A DNA stretch of 36,378 bases from a virus: positions 1 through 36,378 of the IMG/VR virus record IMGVR_UViG_3300025584_000011, one strand, 5' to 3'. This document shows, one piece after another, positions 24,942-33,916 of this stretch; position 1 is the first letter of the stretch, and the number at the start of each line of letters is the position of its first letter. The position numbers were made by a program, and so were the translations under genes. Under the pieces are notes generated by a model that saw only the letters and a program-made list of their open reading frames with translations, made no database searches and was not told the origin of the DNA.

Positions 24942-27900
24942 TAAACCAATTCCCCAAATTCTACAGTTACAGGATGTATATCAAAGCCAATATTCAACAT
25001 TTTTTTTTCTCTTAATGATTGTCCTTCGAGATTGGTGATACCCCGTTGAACTAAAATTTTATATTTTTCATTAGATCTTGTCAATGGGACTTTTGATTTT
25101 AAATCCACATTAAAAAATTGCTGTTTAAATTTACCAGTTTCTTCATCAGCATGAGCATCTCCTTCAATACTAGTTTTTGGTTGTTGATCAAATTGATGAA
25201 AAGATGTGTCGTCAGAAAACGAAACAGCTTTGGAAACCAACGATAAAGACGATGTTCCTTGATATAATACAACCGTATCATTTTCTGTAGGGGCATTCGC
25301 AAAAATAAAATTACCCATTTGTATTTTTGGAGAAAAATCTACAGTTTTTTCCATTTGTTTATTGATCGCATTTCTAGCAGATTTGTCTAATTTATAAGCA
25401 TCGTTTGTAAATTTAATTCTTATAATTCCATCATCATCTATTCTTCCCAAGTTCTCTATTTCAACCCAATTACCGTCGCTGTCTTGTCCTTGTATTTCTT
25501 TTACATAAGGTGCTATTTTTTGAGCAATACTATCTTCTCCATCATATAAATTAGCAAGAAATCCTTGCCCAAGAGTTGCCAGTCCATTAAAATTGTTCAT
25601 AAACTTATCAAATTTTAATATATCAGGACCCTGAGCAAAAAACACAATAGCACCAGAATATTTTAAATTATCAAGCTCACTTAAGCTTTTAGGGATTCCG
25701 TCGGGTTCTATTTCATCATCAGACTTTACTCCTGGTTTTAAAACTTGTCTTTTCACCGTTTTATTTAATCCAGTAAAAGGGTCTTGTATTGTGGCATCTA
25801 TTTCTATTGTTTCAAGACTTATCTCTCGTACTTTATTTTTAGCAGTCTGCAATGCTTTTAACTTTCCTAGTTTCTCTTTAAAATCACTAACACCATCACC
25901 ATTAAACATAACAGAATAAAGACCAGCCGCATTTAATCCCTTAGAGAAAAATGCGATCAATTGTTGAATTTGATCATTTAATCTTTGTATTGCTATTATT
26001 TGTCTTTCTAAAAATGCTATGTACTCATCTAATTTTTTGGATATACTTTCAACTTGTTTTTTAAAACCCTTTACCATGCCAATTGCTTCTTGTATAGTTG
26101 CACCGTATGCTGGAAATAAATCTGATACTCTTAAATATTTCCAATTAGGCGAAATATTTTTATTAGACGAAGAAATTTGAAACGGTTGATTGGGAGGACC
26201 ATTACTATCAGCTTCCGAGGGTATTCTTGTTTTCCAAGAATAAACTACACCATTTGGTGGAGATATAGCCCCTTTCATATCAAAATTTAAAAAAGCAGTA
26301 TCATATGTCCCATCATAATCTAAAATTCCTAATTCAATTTCAAGCGTATTCATTCCGATGGGTCTGGGCGATGCTTGAGAATGTGCTTTATCTGAATAAA
26401 TAAATAGTTTATGTCTTGTTAAGTCATCCAAGCTTTCAATAGACTCCCCACCAACTTTAATATTAGCAACTCGCCACTGCACATTCAATGACGGAATTAT
26501 ATCTAATAATTTACCGTGATTAAATTGAAACGCACTACCCGTTAATTTAGACTCATTATAAATATTTAAATTTCTATCGGAGGCGTCAAACGGTTGCAAA
26601 TATTGATGATCAATTATCGATCCTTTTTTAAGATAACGTAAAAAATTAAGATAAGAATCTATGACACTTGAACTATTATTACCTTCTAATAAAATATTAA
26701 GTCCTTTTTCAAAACCGCCTGCAGACTCACACTCATTTCTAATTCGATTTCCCCATGTTCCAGAAGGTATAATTTCTGTTAAAATGGGACTACCTTCTTT
26801 AATTGTCCCGAAAAAAGATCCAGTTGCTACTGAAATCGGTTTTTCTAATGTATCTGTTCTAAAAATTGCATAATTTTCAGGAGCAATAAATTTACTTGAA
26901 ATCGCTCGAACAATTGGTATTGTTGCGGAATTAAGAGGTTTATGGTTTGTTTTTTGTAGTTCACCTCTAACATTTTTCACCTTAACATTATTTTGTATAA
27001 CCATACCATTTAAAATAACTATTGGTAGATGTTCAATAACTTCAGCAGAAAAATTGGTAAATCCTAATATTCCACCCTCTTGAATAATTTTATCTCCTGG
27101 TTTAAACATGGGCAGTTTATACTTACGGTGAGTTTTATGTATTCCGTTTTTATATGTCCCATCTTTAAGATCTGTTCTTGGTTTAAAATCCGCAAGTTCA
27201 TAGAACCACTCTTCTGGACTTTGTAAAAATCCAAGGTCTTTTCCTGAAGCCCTTTTTATTGCATTATCAGTTCCTGTTGGTTTATAAAGCGATTCTCCTA
27301 ATGAAATAGTCATTTTTGTATCATCTGGCTGGACTAAAAACGCGGACTGAGCCAGTTCATCTCCTAGGGTAGAACCAAAATAATCCACAAACGATTGTAT
27401 AATTTGAATTACATCATTAATTGTTGGAAGAGTAAACATAATCATAAATGCTTTATATGGACCAGACCCAGTTGGTCTATTGCTATCTGGATTAGATCCT
27501 GATAAAGATTCTATTATTTTATTTACACAATCTTTTGGAGTTAATTCTTTAAGGATTGCATTTTTTTGAGTAGCATCAATTGTAGCAAAAAGCGCATCTT
27601 TAGCTCCTTCAACAATTTGTCCAGTCACCGATTGTGTTATGGATCCGGGATCTGTAAACCCAGTTAAAAATGCATTTTTCTGTCTTTCGGCTGTCGCCGC
27701 GGCAGTATCAGTATAAAAAACAGAAGAACCTTTCCAGGATTCTGGATGAAAAAAATTACGAATACCCATCAACGAATCATAAATCAAAGCCCTTGACAGA
27801 CCAGAACCATCATTTTTGGCATCAATCAATGCTTGATCAGGTGTAAGTAAAGTTTCTCCGTTTTGCGTTTTTACAAACAAACCCGATTCACTATAACCAA

Positions 27901-28288
27901 GATTTTGAGCATCTTGTCCATGCAGAGCGGCGACAAGACCAAGAACTGCTTCGTCTAATTTAGAAGTATTCAATGATGGAGGATATGTTCCATCTTTCCA
28001 CGGCCAAACAGAAACACTACCAAAACCCAAACCATCCAATTCTTCAAGTGCTTCTATTAGAGCATCAATGGTTTCAATTAAAGCCGCAGTAAGAGGATTT
28101 TTAAATGCCTGCAAAAACATTTTTGTTGTTTGAAAAAACTGAATTAACGTCTCTGAAATTCTTGAAAATTCAGCACCAAATGCAGATAGCCCCTTTAAAA
28201 ATTCATTTAAAGCATCACCCGCAGATCCACCAAAAGGCGAGCCCTCCATTTGTTTTAGAACATTATCTTCAGGATTTGACTCAGCCAC
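24941..28288 (-). CDS. Unrecognised 1115-aa putative baseplate/hub protein
   Basis: I do not recognise the family. The start is a GTG (product begins MAESNPEDNVLKQM), overlapping the 57-aa gene by eight bases. Residues 22-86 are helical and hydrophobic (GDALNEFLKGLSAFGAEF, then LIETIDALIEALEEL). Residues ~275-312 contain an apolar stretch (KAFMIMFTLPTINDVIQII). Residues 380-450 look like a beta domain with KPGDKIIQEGGILGFTNFSA. A clear coiled-coil-like helix spans ~737-790 (MVKGFKKQVESISKKLDEYI and on). Towards the C-terminus, KYKILVQRGITNLEGQSL resembles the closing strand of an Ig-like domain. It follows gp5 in an unbroken overlapping gene chain, so a structural role near the hub is likely. 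A tape-measure role is less likely because helices do not dominate. Confidence 0.8.
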   Translation of the reverse strand: MAESNPEDNVLKQMEGSPFGGSAGDALNEFLKGLSAFGAEFSRISETLIQFFQTTKMFLQAFKNPLTAALIETIDALIEALEELDGLGFGSVSVWPWKDGTYPPSLNTSKLDEAVLGLVAALHGQDAQNLGYSESGLFVKTQNGETLLTPDQALIDAKNDGSGLSRALIYDSLMGIRNFFHPESWKGSSVFYTDTAAATAERQKNAFLTGFTDPGSITQSVTGQIVEGAKDALFATIDATQKNAILKELTPKDCVNKIIESLSGSNPDSNRPTGSGPYKAFMIMFTLPTINDVIQIIQSFVDYFGSTLGDELAQSAFLVQPDDTKMTISLGESLYKPTGTDNAIKRASGKDLGFLQSPEEWFYELADFKPRTDLKDGTYKNGIHKTHRKYKLPMFKPGDKIIQEGGILGFTNFSAEVIEHLPIVILNGMVIQNNVKVKNVRGELQKTNHKPLNSATIPIVRAISSKFIAPENYAIFRTDTLEKPISVATGSFFGTIKEGSPILTEIIPSGTWGNRIRNECESAGGFEKGLNILLEGNNSSSVIDSYLNFLRYLKKGSIIDHQYLQPFDASDRNLNIYNESKLTGSAFQFNHGKLLDIIPSLNVQWRVANIKVGGESIESLDDLTRHKLFIYSDKAHSQASPRPIGMNTLEIELGILDYDGTYDTAFLNFDMKGAISPPNGVVYSWKTRIPSEADSNGPPNQPFQISSSNKNISPNWKYLRVSDLFPAYGATIQEAIGMVKGFKKQVESISKKLDEYIAFLERQIIAIQRLNDQIQQLIAFFSKGLNAAGLYSVMFNGDGVSDFKEKLGKLKALQTAKNKVREISLETIEIDATIQDPFTGLNKTVKRQVLKPGVKSDDEIEPDGIPKSLSELDNLKYSGAIVFFAQGPDILKFDKFMNNFNGLATLGQGFLANLYDGEDSIAQKIAPYVKEIQGQDSDGNWVEIENLGRIDDDGIIRIKFTNDAYKLDKSARNAINKQMEKTVDFSPKIQMGNFIFANAPTENDTVVLYQGTSSLSLVSKAVSFSDDTSFHQFDQQPKTSIEGDAHADEETGKFKQQFFNVDLKSKVPLTRSNEKYKILVQRGITNLEGQSLREKKMLNIGFDIHPVTVEFGELV

Positions 28289-28454
28289 CGGTCTCCATTT
28301 CTTCTAATTGTTGTTTTTTTGCAATATCTAACTGATTTTTTAAAAATGATACATAATCATCATTAAAGTTTTTAACTTTACCCAAAAGGTCTATCATATT
28401 ACCGTTAATTATTGGCTGTTGTTCTAAAACAATTTCTTCGTCTTTTTTATTCAT
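28281..28454 (-). CDS. Small coiled-coil-like 57-aa protein between gp5 and the 1115-aa gene
   Basis: The ATG at 28452-28454 overlaps the gp5 stop as ATGA, and the TGA at 28281-28283 lies inside the beginning of the next gene. The product starts MNKKDEEIVLEQQPIINGNM and continues IDLLGKVKNFNDDYVSFLKN, ending KKQQLEEMETGG. It is charged and mostly helical, with no cysteines and no membrane segment. The double overlap fills what would otherwise be a 160-base gap in a chain of overlapping genes, and is the main evidence that it is real. It has no PAAR pattern, so it is not an obvious spike tip. The function is unknown; a small hub assembly factor is possible. Confidence 0.7.
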   Translation of the reverse strand: MNKKDEEIVLEQQPIINGNMIDLLGKVKNFNDDYVSFLKNQLDIAKKQQLEEMETGG

Positions 28455-30478
28455 GATTGAAACACCTTGTCTATTTCTGCATCAAATCCAACAAATTCAC
28501 TCATATTTGTTGCCACGCCACTCGGACCAGACGGGGTTGGAAAAGTCATATTTTGTAATGCTGTTGATAATTTTTTTAATAAAGTATGAATATCAGATCC
28601 CATTCCTTTTATAGAAATAAGTCCTGAGCTATCCATTTTAATATTAGCTACTTTATTTTTAATTTCTATATCTGTACTAGCATCAACAGAAAATTTTGTT
28701 CCTGCTTTTAGTTCAATTTTTCCTAGAGTGGCATTTACAGAAATATCACCTAACGTAGTACTAACCGCCATTCCATTTCCATTTAATTTTAAAGATGATG
28801 ATATTCCTCCAGGTCCACTATTTAATATAACACCCCCCACACCGCTTGTTGGATTTTGAGATTCAATAATAATCGATTTACCTACACATACTTTCTTCAT
28901 ACCTGGACCAAATATACCCTTTACGATTTCATTTGAACTTCCTTCTATTGTCATTTCATGATCCATCGCTATATTCGTTTTAGAACTTCCTGAAATAGCC
29001 TGTTCATGACCCTTGGCAGTTAATTTAAAATCTCCAAATTCTTGTATCATGCTTTCACCAACCAGAGTAGTTGGCGCTGACTTATCACCAGCCAATGTTC
29101 CCATTTGCTGTAATTGAAAGTTAGATTGTCCTTTAGCTGTTCCTATGATTGTAAGATTTCGTGCTTTAATAGTCATTTCACCGTCTTTTAAATCAATATT
29201 ATAATTTCCTTTAGTGACTTCCATGTTTACATCACCATCACCATCGAACAGTAAATGATTGCTTCCACCACTTCTAGAATTATAAACATGATTCATTGAT
29301 CCTTCAACATGTTTTATTTCATCTCCATAAACATGTGAATGAACATCTGAATCACAAAGAAAATACGATTTACCAACAGTATTATCGACTCTAGAACCGT
29401 CGGGTAAAAATTCAAGAAAACTTTGAGTCCTATGTAATATTCTAACTCTCTCGCCACCCGGAGAATCGTCTAATTCAAATAAATGGCCACTTTCAGTATA
29501 TGTAACATGATTATATGGATATTCAGGATTAAACCTGCTTGAAGGTAAAGACCAAGGAGCCCCGATAGCTTTTCTAATACCCGTATGCAAACTTATTTGA
29601 GTCGCACTTAAACTTCCTGCTATTCTATGAACAGCCATTTCAATTTGAGATTGAGGATGTGAAGTAGAAACCGGATCCCAGAGTTGTTGATCATACTGTT
29701 CAACAAACTTTTCTCTATTTAATCCTAATAAATTTGTTGAAGGCAACGACATAGCGGGAATACCATTCCTATCAAATATTATTCTATTTTCATCAGGATT
29801 CCTAGAAAAAATCTGAGAAGTCAACAATGGAGGGTTGTTTTTTTTATCAGGTAAACTAGCAATGGATCCGGGAGATCCAGCACCTGAACGTTTAAAAATA
29901 TTTGCTTGAATTTTCGACTCATCTTCATTTTTTCCGAACCAAATCCTTCCACCTTTCATTGGTGTTTCCCCTACGAAATCATAATGTTCTTCTTGAGCGA
30001 AACCCTGACTATGTTCTATAACTTTTGCTGAAATTCCTGAAACAAATCTATCGATATAAAGAGGTGGATAGGGGGCATTACGCCTTTCCCAAATGGTTCT
30101 AGAATCATTAAACCCTCTATCAGGATTTGCAATATTTTCAGGAATTCCACCAGATGTCCCTAAAACAACTGGTTCTTGGGCGGCTCGACCATCTCTAAAA
30201 AAACCAAATACGTGAGTACCTTCTACTAATCCAGTAGGAGTAGTACCAATTCCAGATATTGCCGCTGATGTTATTGGCTGAATAATATCTGCCCAAGGTA
30301 AATCGCCTGTAGGTATTAATGTTTTATCATCTGTATGAAATCCAATACACCTTACTTTAACTCTACCAAGAAAAAGAGGATCTTTTCTATTTTCAACAAC
30401 ACCATAAAACCAGACAAACCCATCTGTTCCCATAAAATCTTTTATGTCATTATCGTTTAAAAAAGTTGAACTATTCAT
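28451..30478 (-). CDS. 5: Baseplate hub / central spike gp5, no visible lysozyme domain
   Basis: This 675-aa protein opens with the OB-fold of T4 gp5: FVWFYGVVENRKDPLFLGRV (residues 21-40), KVRCIGFHTDDKTLIPTGDL (41-60), PWADIIQPIT (61-70), SGIGTTPTGLVEGTHVFGFF (75-94) and EPVVLGTSGGIPE (102-114). Where T4 gp5 (575 aa) has its lysozyme domain (about 174-342), this protein has a longer linker without a recognisable T4-lysozyme active site. From 327 onward the HLFELDDSPGGERVRILHRT block (332-351), FLEFLPDGS and then repeated short polar strands (from ~390 to ~625) fit the triple-stranded beta-helix spike. The ATG overlaps the end of gp27 (ATGA), matching their 3:3 hub partnership. Confidence 0.9.
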   Translation of the reverse strand: MNSSTFLNDNDIKDFMGTDGFVWFYGVVENRKDPLFLGRVKVRCIGFHTDDKTLIPTGDLPWADIIQPITSAAISGIGTTPTGLVEGTHVFGFFRDGRAAQEPVVLGTSGGIPENIANPDRGFNDSRTIWERRNAPYPPLYIDRFVSGISAKVIEHSQGFAQEEHYDFVGETPMKGGRIWFGKNEDESKIQANIFKRSGAGSPGSIASLPDKKNNPPLLTSQIFSRNPDENRIIFDRNGIPAMSLPSTNLLGLNREKFVEQYDQQLWDPVSTSHPQSQIEMAVHRIAGSLSATQISLHTGIRKAIGAPWSLPSSRFNPEYPYNHVTYTESGHLFELDDSPGGERVRILHRTQSFLEFLPDGSRVDNTVGKSYFLCDSDVHSHVYGDEIKHVEGSMNHVYNSRSGGSNHLLFDGDGDVNMEVTKGNYNIDLKDGEMTIKARNLTIIGTAKGQSNFQLQQMGTLAGDKSAPTTLVGESMIQEFGDFKLTAKGHEQAISGSSKTNIAMDHEMTIEGSSNEIVKGIFGPGMKKVCVGKSIIIESQNPTSGVGGVILNSGPGGISSSLKLNGNGMAVSTTLGDISVNATLGKIELKAGTKFSVDASTDIEIKNKVANIKMDSSGLISIKGMGSDIHTLLKKLSTALQNMTFPTPSGPSGVATNMSEFVGFDAEIDKVFQS

Positions 30479-32214
30479 GCGACACCTCCAACGTCGATGC
30501 CTAAATCTATTCCATCCATGATAAATTGATCATCTTCTGTGATATTCAATTCCCGAGAAATCGTACCTCTTTCAAAAGAGGTGCCTCGTGTATTGTCAAG
30601 TTTAGAAAACAATGTATCTTTTGCTAATTCCATTGTTGTCAAATAACTGTTACCGTGTATTATCGAATGTTGAATTTTCGTTATTAAATATAATCCCGCA
30701 TAAAAAGAATGTTGTTCGTCTGGATAATAATTTGAAGGATATTTTAATTCTATTATTTCACCTATAACTCTATTGTGATCACCGGGCACTGTTATTTGCG
30801 TTATTATATTACTCAGTTGCCTTGTTTGAGCATAACTTTGTAACAACCACCTCTCAACTTGTTTATCCACTGAAATAGCGCCAATATCATTATTCGTCAT
30901 AATATTCTGTAATAGTTTTGTGATCATTTTTTCGTTATGTTGAAAATTCGTTGATGCATACTTATAAAAAGTTTCAGATGTATCCATCCCATAATGCTCA
31001 TCATTTGTTAATGGATATTTTTCTCCCGTTCTTCCGACATGCCTAAAATCATCGAACTGTTTCCGATAATCATACTCATAATAACTTACTTGATGATTTG
31101 CTTTATATAACTTATTAGTTAATCTTTTATCAAAACCGCTTGACGGAATAAATGGTGTAGCAGACGATTGATTTATAGAACCAATTCGGTGAGTCGTTGG
31201 ATCATAAGTCAACAATCTTCCAGAATACATTCCTTCAATTAAATTATTTAAAACATTAAAAGTAGATTGTATTTTATATTTTACTACTGTAAGTTCTTTT
31301 TGAAGAGGAGTAATTGATAAGGCCTCTACTGGTCTTATTACGTAAGATGACATTGGTACATCAACTGATGTCGCTTGTGCTGGTTTTGAAACTCTTACAG
31401 CATTTTCTGTTCCAATGCCATCTCTACGCAATGTTTTTTGATCATCATAATCTAGACCAGTTTCGTCTAATAATGAATCATCAACTTCAGCCGATGACTG
31501 GGTAATTAAAGGATGCAATAAATCAGATAATGATTTAAAATAAAATCCAAATTTATTCTCATAAAATACAAATTTTCCAAAATTTGCACTTTTTTTCCCC
31601 TGTTGATTCATTTCGACGTTTGAAGCAACCGATTTTTTAGTAACCATATCTATTGCTTGAAAAGGTCTTATTGTAGGAAATACAAAATGCATTCCATAAA
31701 AAGTTCCATCGGTATCTCCTTTCCGATCAAAAGTTAAATCTTTTTTATGACTAATAAAAGAATCTGAACTTATATAATTATCATATACATCTTCAATAAT
31801 AGTAGAAGCCAAAACAGATTTATAGGATTTTGACACTCTATTTCTCAAATTAGCAATAAACTCGTCTGAACAAAAATCCAATACATAAAATCTTGTAGGA
31901 CCGTCTTCTATAGTAGCAGATCTTTTAACAATTGTATATTCAGCATCCCAATCTGGTCCATCCAATAATTTATTTTTTAACAATATACGTATTTTTTCTT
32001 GTCCAATAATAGGAATTCTTTCGTCTAATCCAGCCACATCAAATATTTTTACATCACCGGTTATAACATTACTTTCAAATAAAGATTCATTTATTGTAAA
32101 TCCAGCAATCGCTGAATTATTTTCAGAATCGATTGTGTATGATGCCCCCTTATAATTTATGAAAGTTATTTTCCAGACCGAATCAGTACTAAAATGAGAA
32201 TCTACATGTGACAT
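30475..32214 (-). CDS. 27: Baseplate hub protein, gp27-like
   Basis: This 579-aa protein precedes and overlaps gp5, with which T4 gp27 (391 aa) forms the trimeric hub. Tube-like domain features are ITFINYKGASYTIDSENNSA (16-35), then IAGFTINESLFESNVITGDV (36-55), DERIPIIGQEKIRILL (64-79), FYVLDFCSDEFIANLRNRVS (109-128) and VFPTIRPFQAIDMVTKKSVA (178-197). A second tube-like domain ends with ITVPGDHNRVIGEIIELKYP (474-493) and YAGLYLITKIQHSIIHGNSY (505-524). The added length lies mainly in the middle (~240-450), which is polar. The upstream gap to gp53 is 12 bases, with GGTAAG as a weak ribosome site. The assignment rests on the family pattern plus the gp5 neighbour. Confidence 0.83.
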   Translation of the reverse strand: MSHVDSHFSTDSVWKITFINYKGASYTIDSENNSAIAGFTINESLFESNVITGDVKIFDVAGLDERIPIIGQEKIRILLKNKLLDGPDWDAEYTIVKRSATIEDGPTRFYVLDFCSDEFIANLRNRVSKSYKSVLASTIIEDVYDNYISSDSFISHKKDLTFDRKGDTDGTFYGMHFVFPTIRPFQAIDMVTKKSVASNVEMNQQGKKSANFGKFVFYENKFGFYFKSLSDLLHPLITQSSAEVDDSLLDETGLDYDDQKTLRRDGIGTENAVRVSKPAQATSVDVPMSSYVIRPVEALSITPLQKELTVVKYKIQSTFNVLNNLIEGMYSGRLLTYDPTTHRIGSINQSSATPFIPSSGFDKRLTNKLYKANHQVSYYEYDYRKQFDDFRHVGRTGEKYPLTNDEHYGMDTSETFYKYASTNFQHNEKMITKLLQNIMTNNDIGAISVDKQVERWLLQSYAQTRQLSNIITQITVPGDHNRVIGEIIELKYPSNYYPDEQHSFYAGLYLITKIQHSIIHGNSYLTTMELAKDTLFSKLDNTRGTSFERGTISRELNITEDDQFIMDGIDLGIDVGGVA

Positions 32215-32226
32215 ATTATATCTTAC

Positions 32227-32805
32227 CTAATTAAAATAAAGGGTTCTTAACTCACTCATAATTTGCGCAGAATAAGTATTTTCTATTAAAATAATTTCTT
32301 TTTTTTCATTATTTTTCATTAATTCATAATCATAATTATATATTATTTTTCTTTCTGAATCATCAAGATCATTATATGTTTCTTTATTAATGATTGCAAC
32401 TTTTTCCAGAATTTTGCCAGTATCCACAGTCGCTTTAGATTCTGTTCTTAATATTTTTTCATAATGATGTATACCCGTTCTTGCAGAATCAAGTGAACCA
32501 TATTTTTCTTCGATAAACAGCGTTAATTCATTTCCAAATAAGGGCCAATCATATAAAGGATCTAGAATATGATTTGCTAAAAATATTAAATACGTATAAT
32601 CAGAAGATCCATAATATCGATGAGCTATAATATCAGGCCTTTCGAATTCCTTTATTCTATAAGGATAATATGAAGAAATATTTTTTAAAATTTTATTATT
32701 TATATCTACTCTGGACAACAAATTTGTTGCAAGCGTGGCCCTAATCGGAGTAACTTTATCTATATTATAATAAAATGTTTTATAATTTCTAAAAAATTCT
32801 GACAT
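32227..32805 (-). CDS. 53: Baseplate wedge protein gp53
   Basis: At 192 aa it matches T4 gp53 (196 aa), the wedge component that links neighbouring wedges and allows the hub-wedge assembly to close. The family signature is clear: FFRNYKTFYYNIDKVTPIRA (residues 4-23), then SSYYPYRIKEFERPDIIAHR (44-63) and YYGSSDYTYLIFLANHILDP (64-83), followed by LYDWPL. The last resembles the LysM-like part of the family. A strong GGAGGA site lies ~8 bases before the ATG, and the start overlaps the gp48-like stop (TAATG). Confidence 0.95.
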   Translation of the reverse strand: MSEFFRNYKTFYYNIDKVTPIRATLATNLLSRVDINNKILKNISSYYPYRIKEFERPDIIAHRYYGSSDYTYLIFLANHILDPLYDWPLFGNELTLFIEEKYGSLDSARTGIHHYEKILRTESKATVDTGKILEKVAIINKETYNDLDDSERKIIYNYDYELMKNNEKKEIILIENTYSAQIMSELRTLYFN

Positions 32806-33902
32806 TAATAGTCCTCCGCATGTGATCTATCTAGAGTAAAGTTTTCTTTGAATTGAAGCTGTAAATTTATTGATGTCGGTAAACCATTTTCTTCAAAAAA
32901 TTTAGGTGCATATTTCGCTTTAAGTGATGTTAAAAAAGAATTTCCTATACGATGTAAATATGTATTTTTTTCTAAATTACTATAAAATTGAATCCTATAT
33001 GTATTAGGAAAAGAAAAGAAAGCAGAATTCATTTTGTTTGAAATTTTTAACGTTGTTTTCTTTTTAGACACTCCCGGATGATGGTCCAATCCTATTGGAT
33101 CATATGACACTATTTCTTGTTCGGGCTCGACAACATTGGACCCATCTAAACTTAACTGATTTAATCCAGGTAACATACCGACTTTTAAATTGGTTATAAT
33201 TTTCATAAGGGCTTCGGATTCGCTCGCAGATTTAGGATTAAAGTCAAAAGTGAAAGAATGTTGACGTAATTTTTTTACTCCTGTAAATATAAGAGATGTA
33301 TATGGATTTCTCGACTCTCTCATAGACATGGAGGCCACTTGTTCTCCTTTTGCGTGTGAAGGAGCTAATGCACCAAGAGCAGATGTAATATTAAATTTAA
33401 TATTATTTGCAAAATCTCCTCTAACACCTTTACTATTATATGGTGAAGCTTGTTGCATAACATCTTTACCCATTCTTCCATAAAACTCCATTGATTTTTG
33501 TATAAAACCGCTACCAGATCCACTTGAAAAAGTCTCAAAATTTTCTTTTAAGTCTTTTGTTATTTGATGAGCATTTTGAGACAATATATCTCCAAAAATA
33601 CCTAAATCCACATCGGAATAATCTGCGGAATAGTGTGTTTTTAATGAACCAACTGGCAAATGTAAAACAAAACTTTTACCTCGTATATAATAATCACTTG
33701 CCTCATTACCGGAAGTAATTTGTTCAAAATTCATCTGAGCATTAAATGCATCTTTATTTTTAATGGGTGGTTTAAATATCAATTCTGATATTACCATAAA
33801 ATGTTGCAATCCTTTAGTTGTAGCAATACCTTTAGGATATTCGAATCTATTTTCGCCCAATAAACTAGTTAAATTGCCGCTGGGATTTTTTGTTATAGCC
33901 AT
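32805..33902 (-). CDS. 48: Baseplate tail tube cap, gp48-like
   Basis: At 365 aa it equals T4 gp48 (364 aa) in length. Landmarks are HFMVISELIFKPPIKNKDAF (34-53), a Ser/Gly patch GSGSGFIQ (128-135), NPYTSLIFTGVKKLRQHSFT (199-218), then FDFNPKSASESEALMKIITN (219-238). The C-terminus ends TLDRSHAEDY. The NPY...F..V...SF.F...PKS..E motif also occurs in the next gene upstream, so the two are paralogues. Both belong to the tube-like family (gp19, gp48, gp54) that stacks on the hub and nucleates the tail tube. Deciding gp48 versus gp54 rests only on length, so the labels could be swapped. The start follows a 14-base gap with an AAAGAG sequence. Confidence 0.78.
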   Translation of the reverse strand: MAITKNPSGNLTSLLGENRFEYPKGIATTKGLQHFMVISELIFKPPIKNKDAFNAQMNFEQITSGNEASDYYIRGKSFVLHLPVGSLKTHYSADYSDVDLGIFGDILSQNAHQITKDLKENFETFSSGSGSGFIQKSMEFYGRMGKDVMQQASPYNSKGVRGDFANNIKFNITSALGALAPSHAKGEQVASMSMRESRNPYTSLIFTGVKKLRQHSFTFDFNPKSASESEALMKIITNLKVGMLPGLNQLSLDGSNVVEPEQEIVSYDPIGLDHHPGVSKKKTTLKISNKMNSAFFSFPNTYRIQFYSNLEKNTYLHRIGNSFLTSLKAKYAPKFFEENGLPTSINLQLQFKENFTLDRSHAEDY

Positions 33903-33916
33903 TTATCTTTCGCTCT

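Noticed and set aside
24941-28288. 1115-aa protein as the tail tape measure (gp29 equivalent)
   Set aside because: A tape measure should be mostly long helix; here only short helical sections and one coiled coil are seen among beta-rich domains. Not fully excluded.
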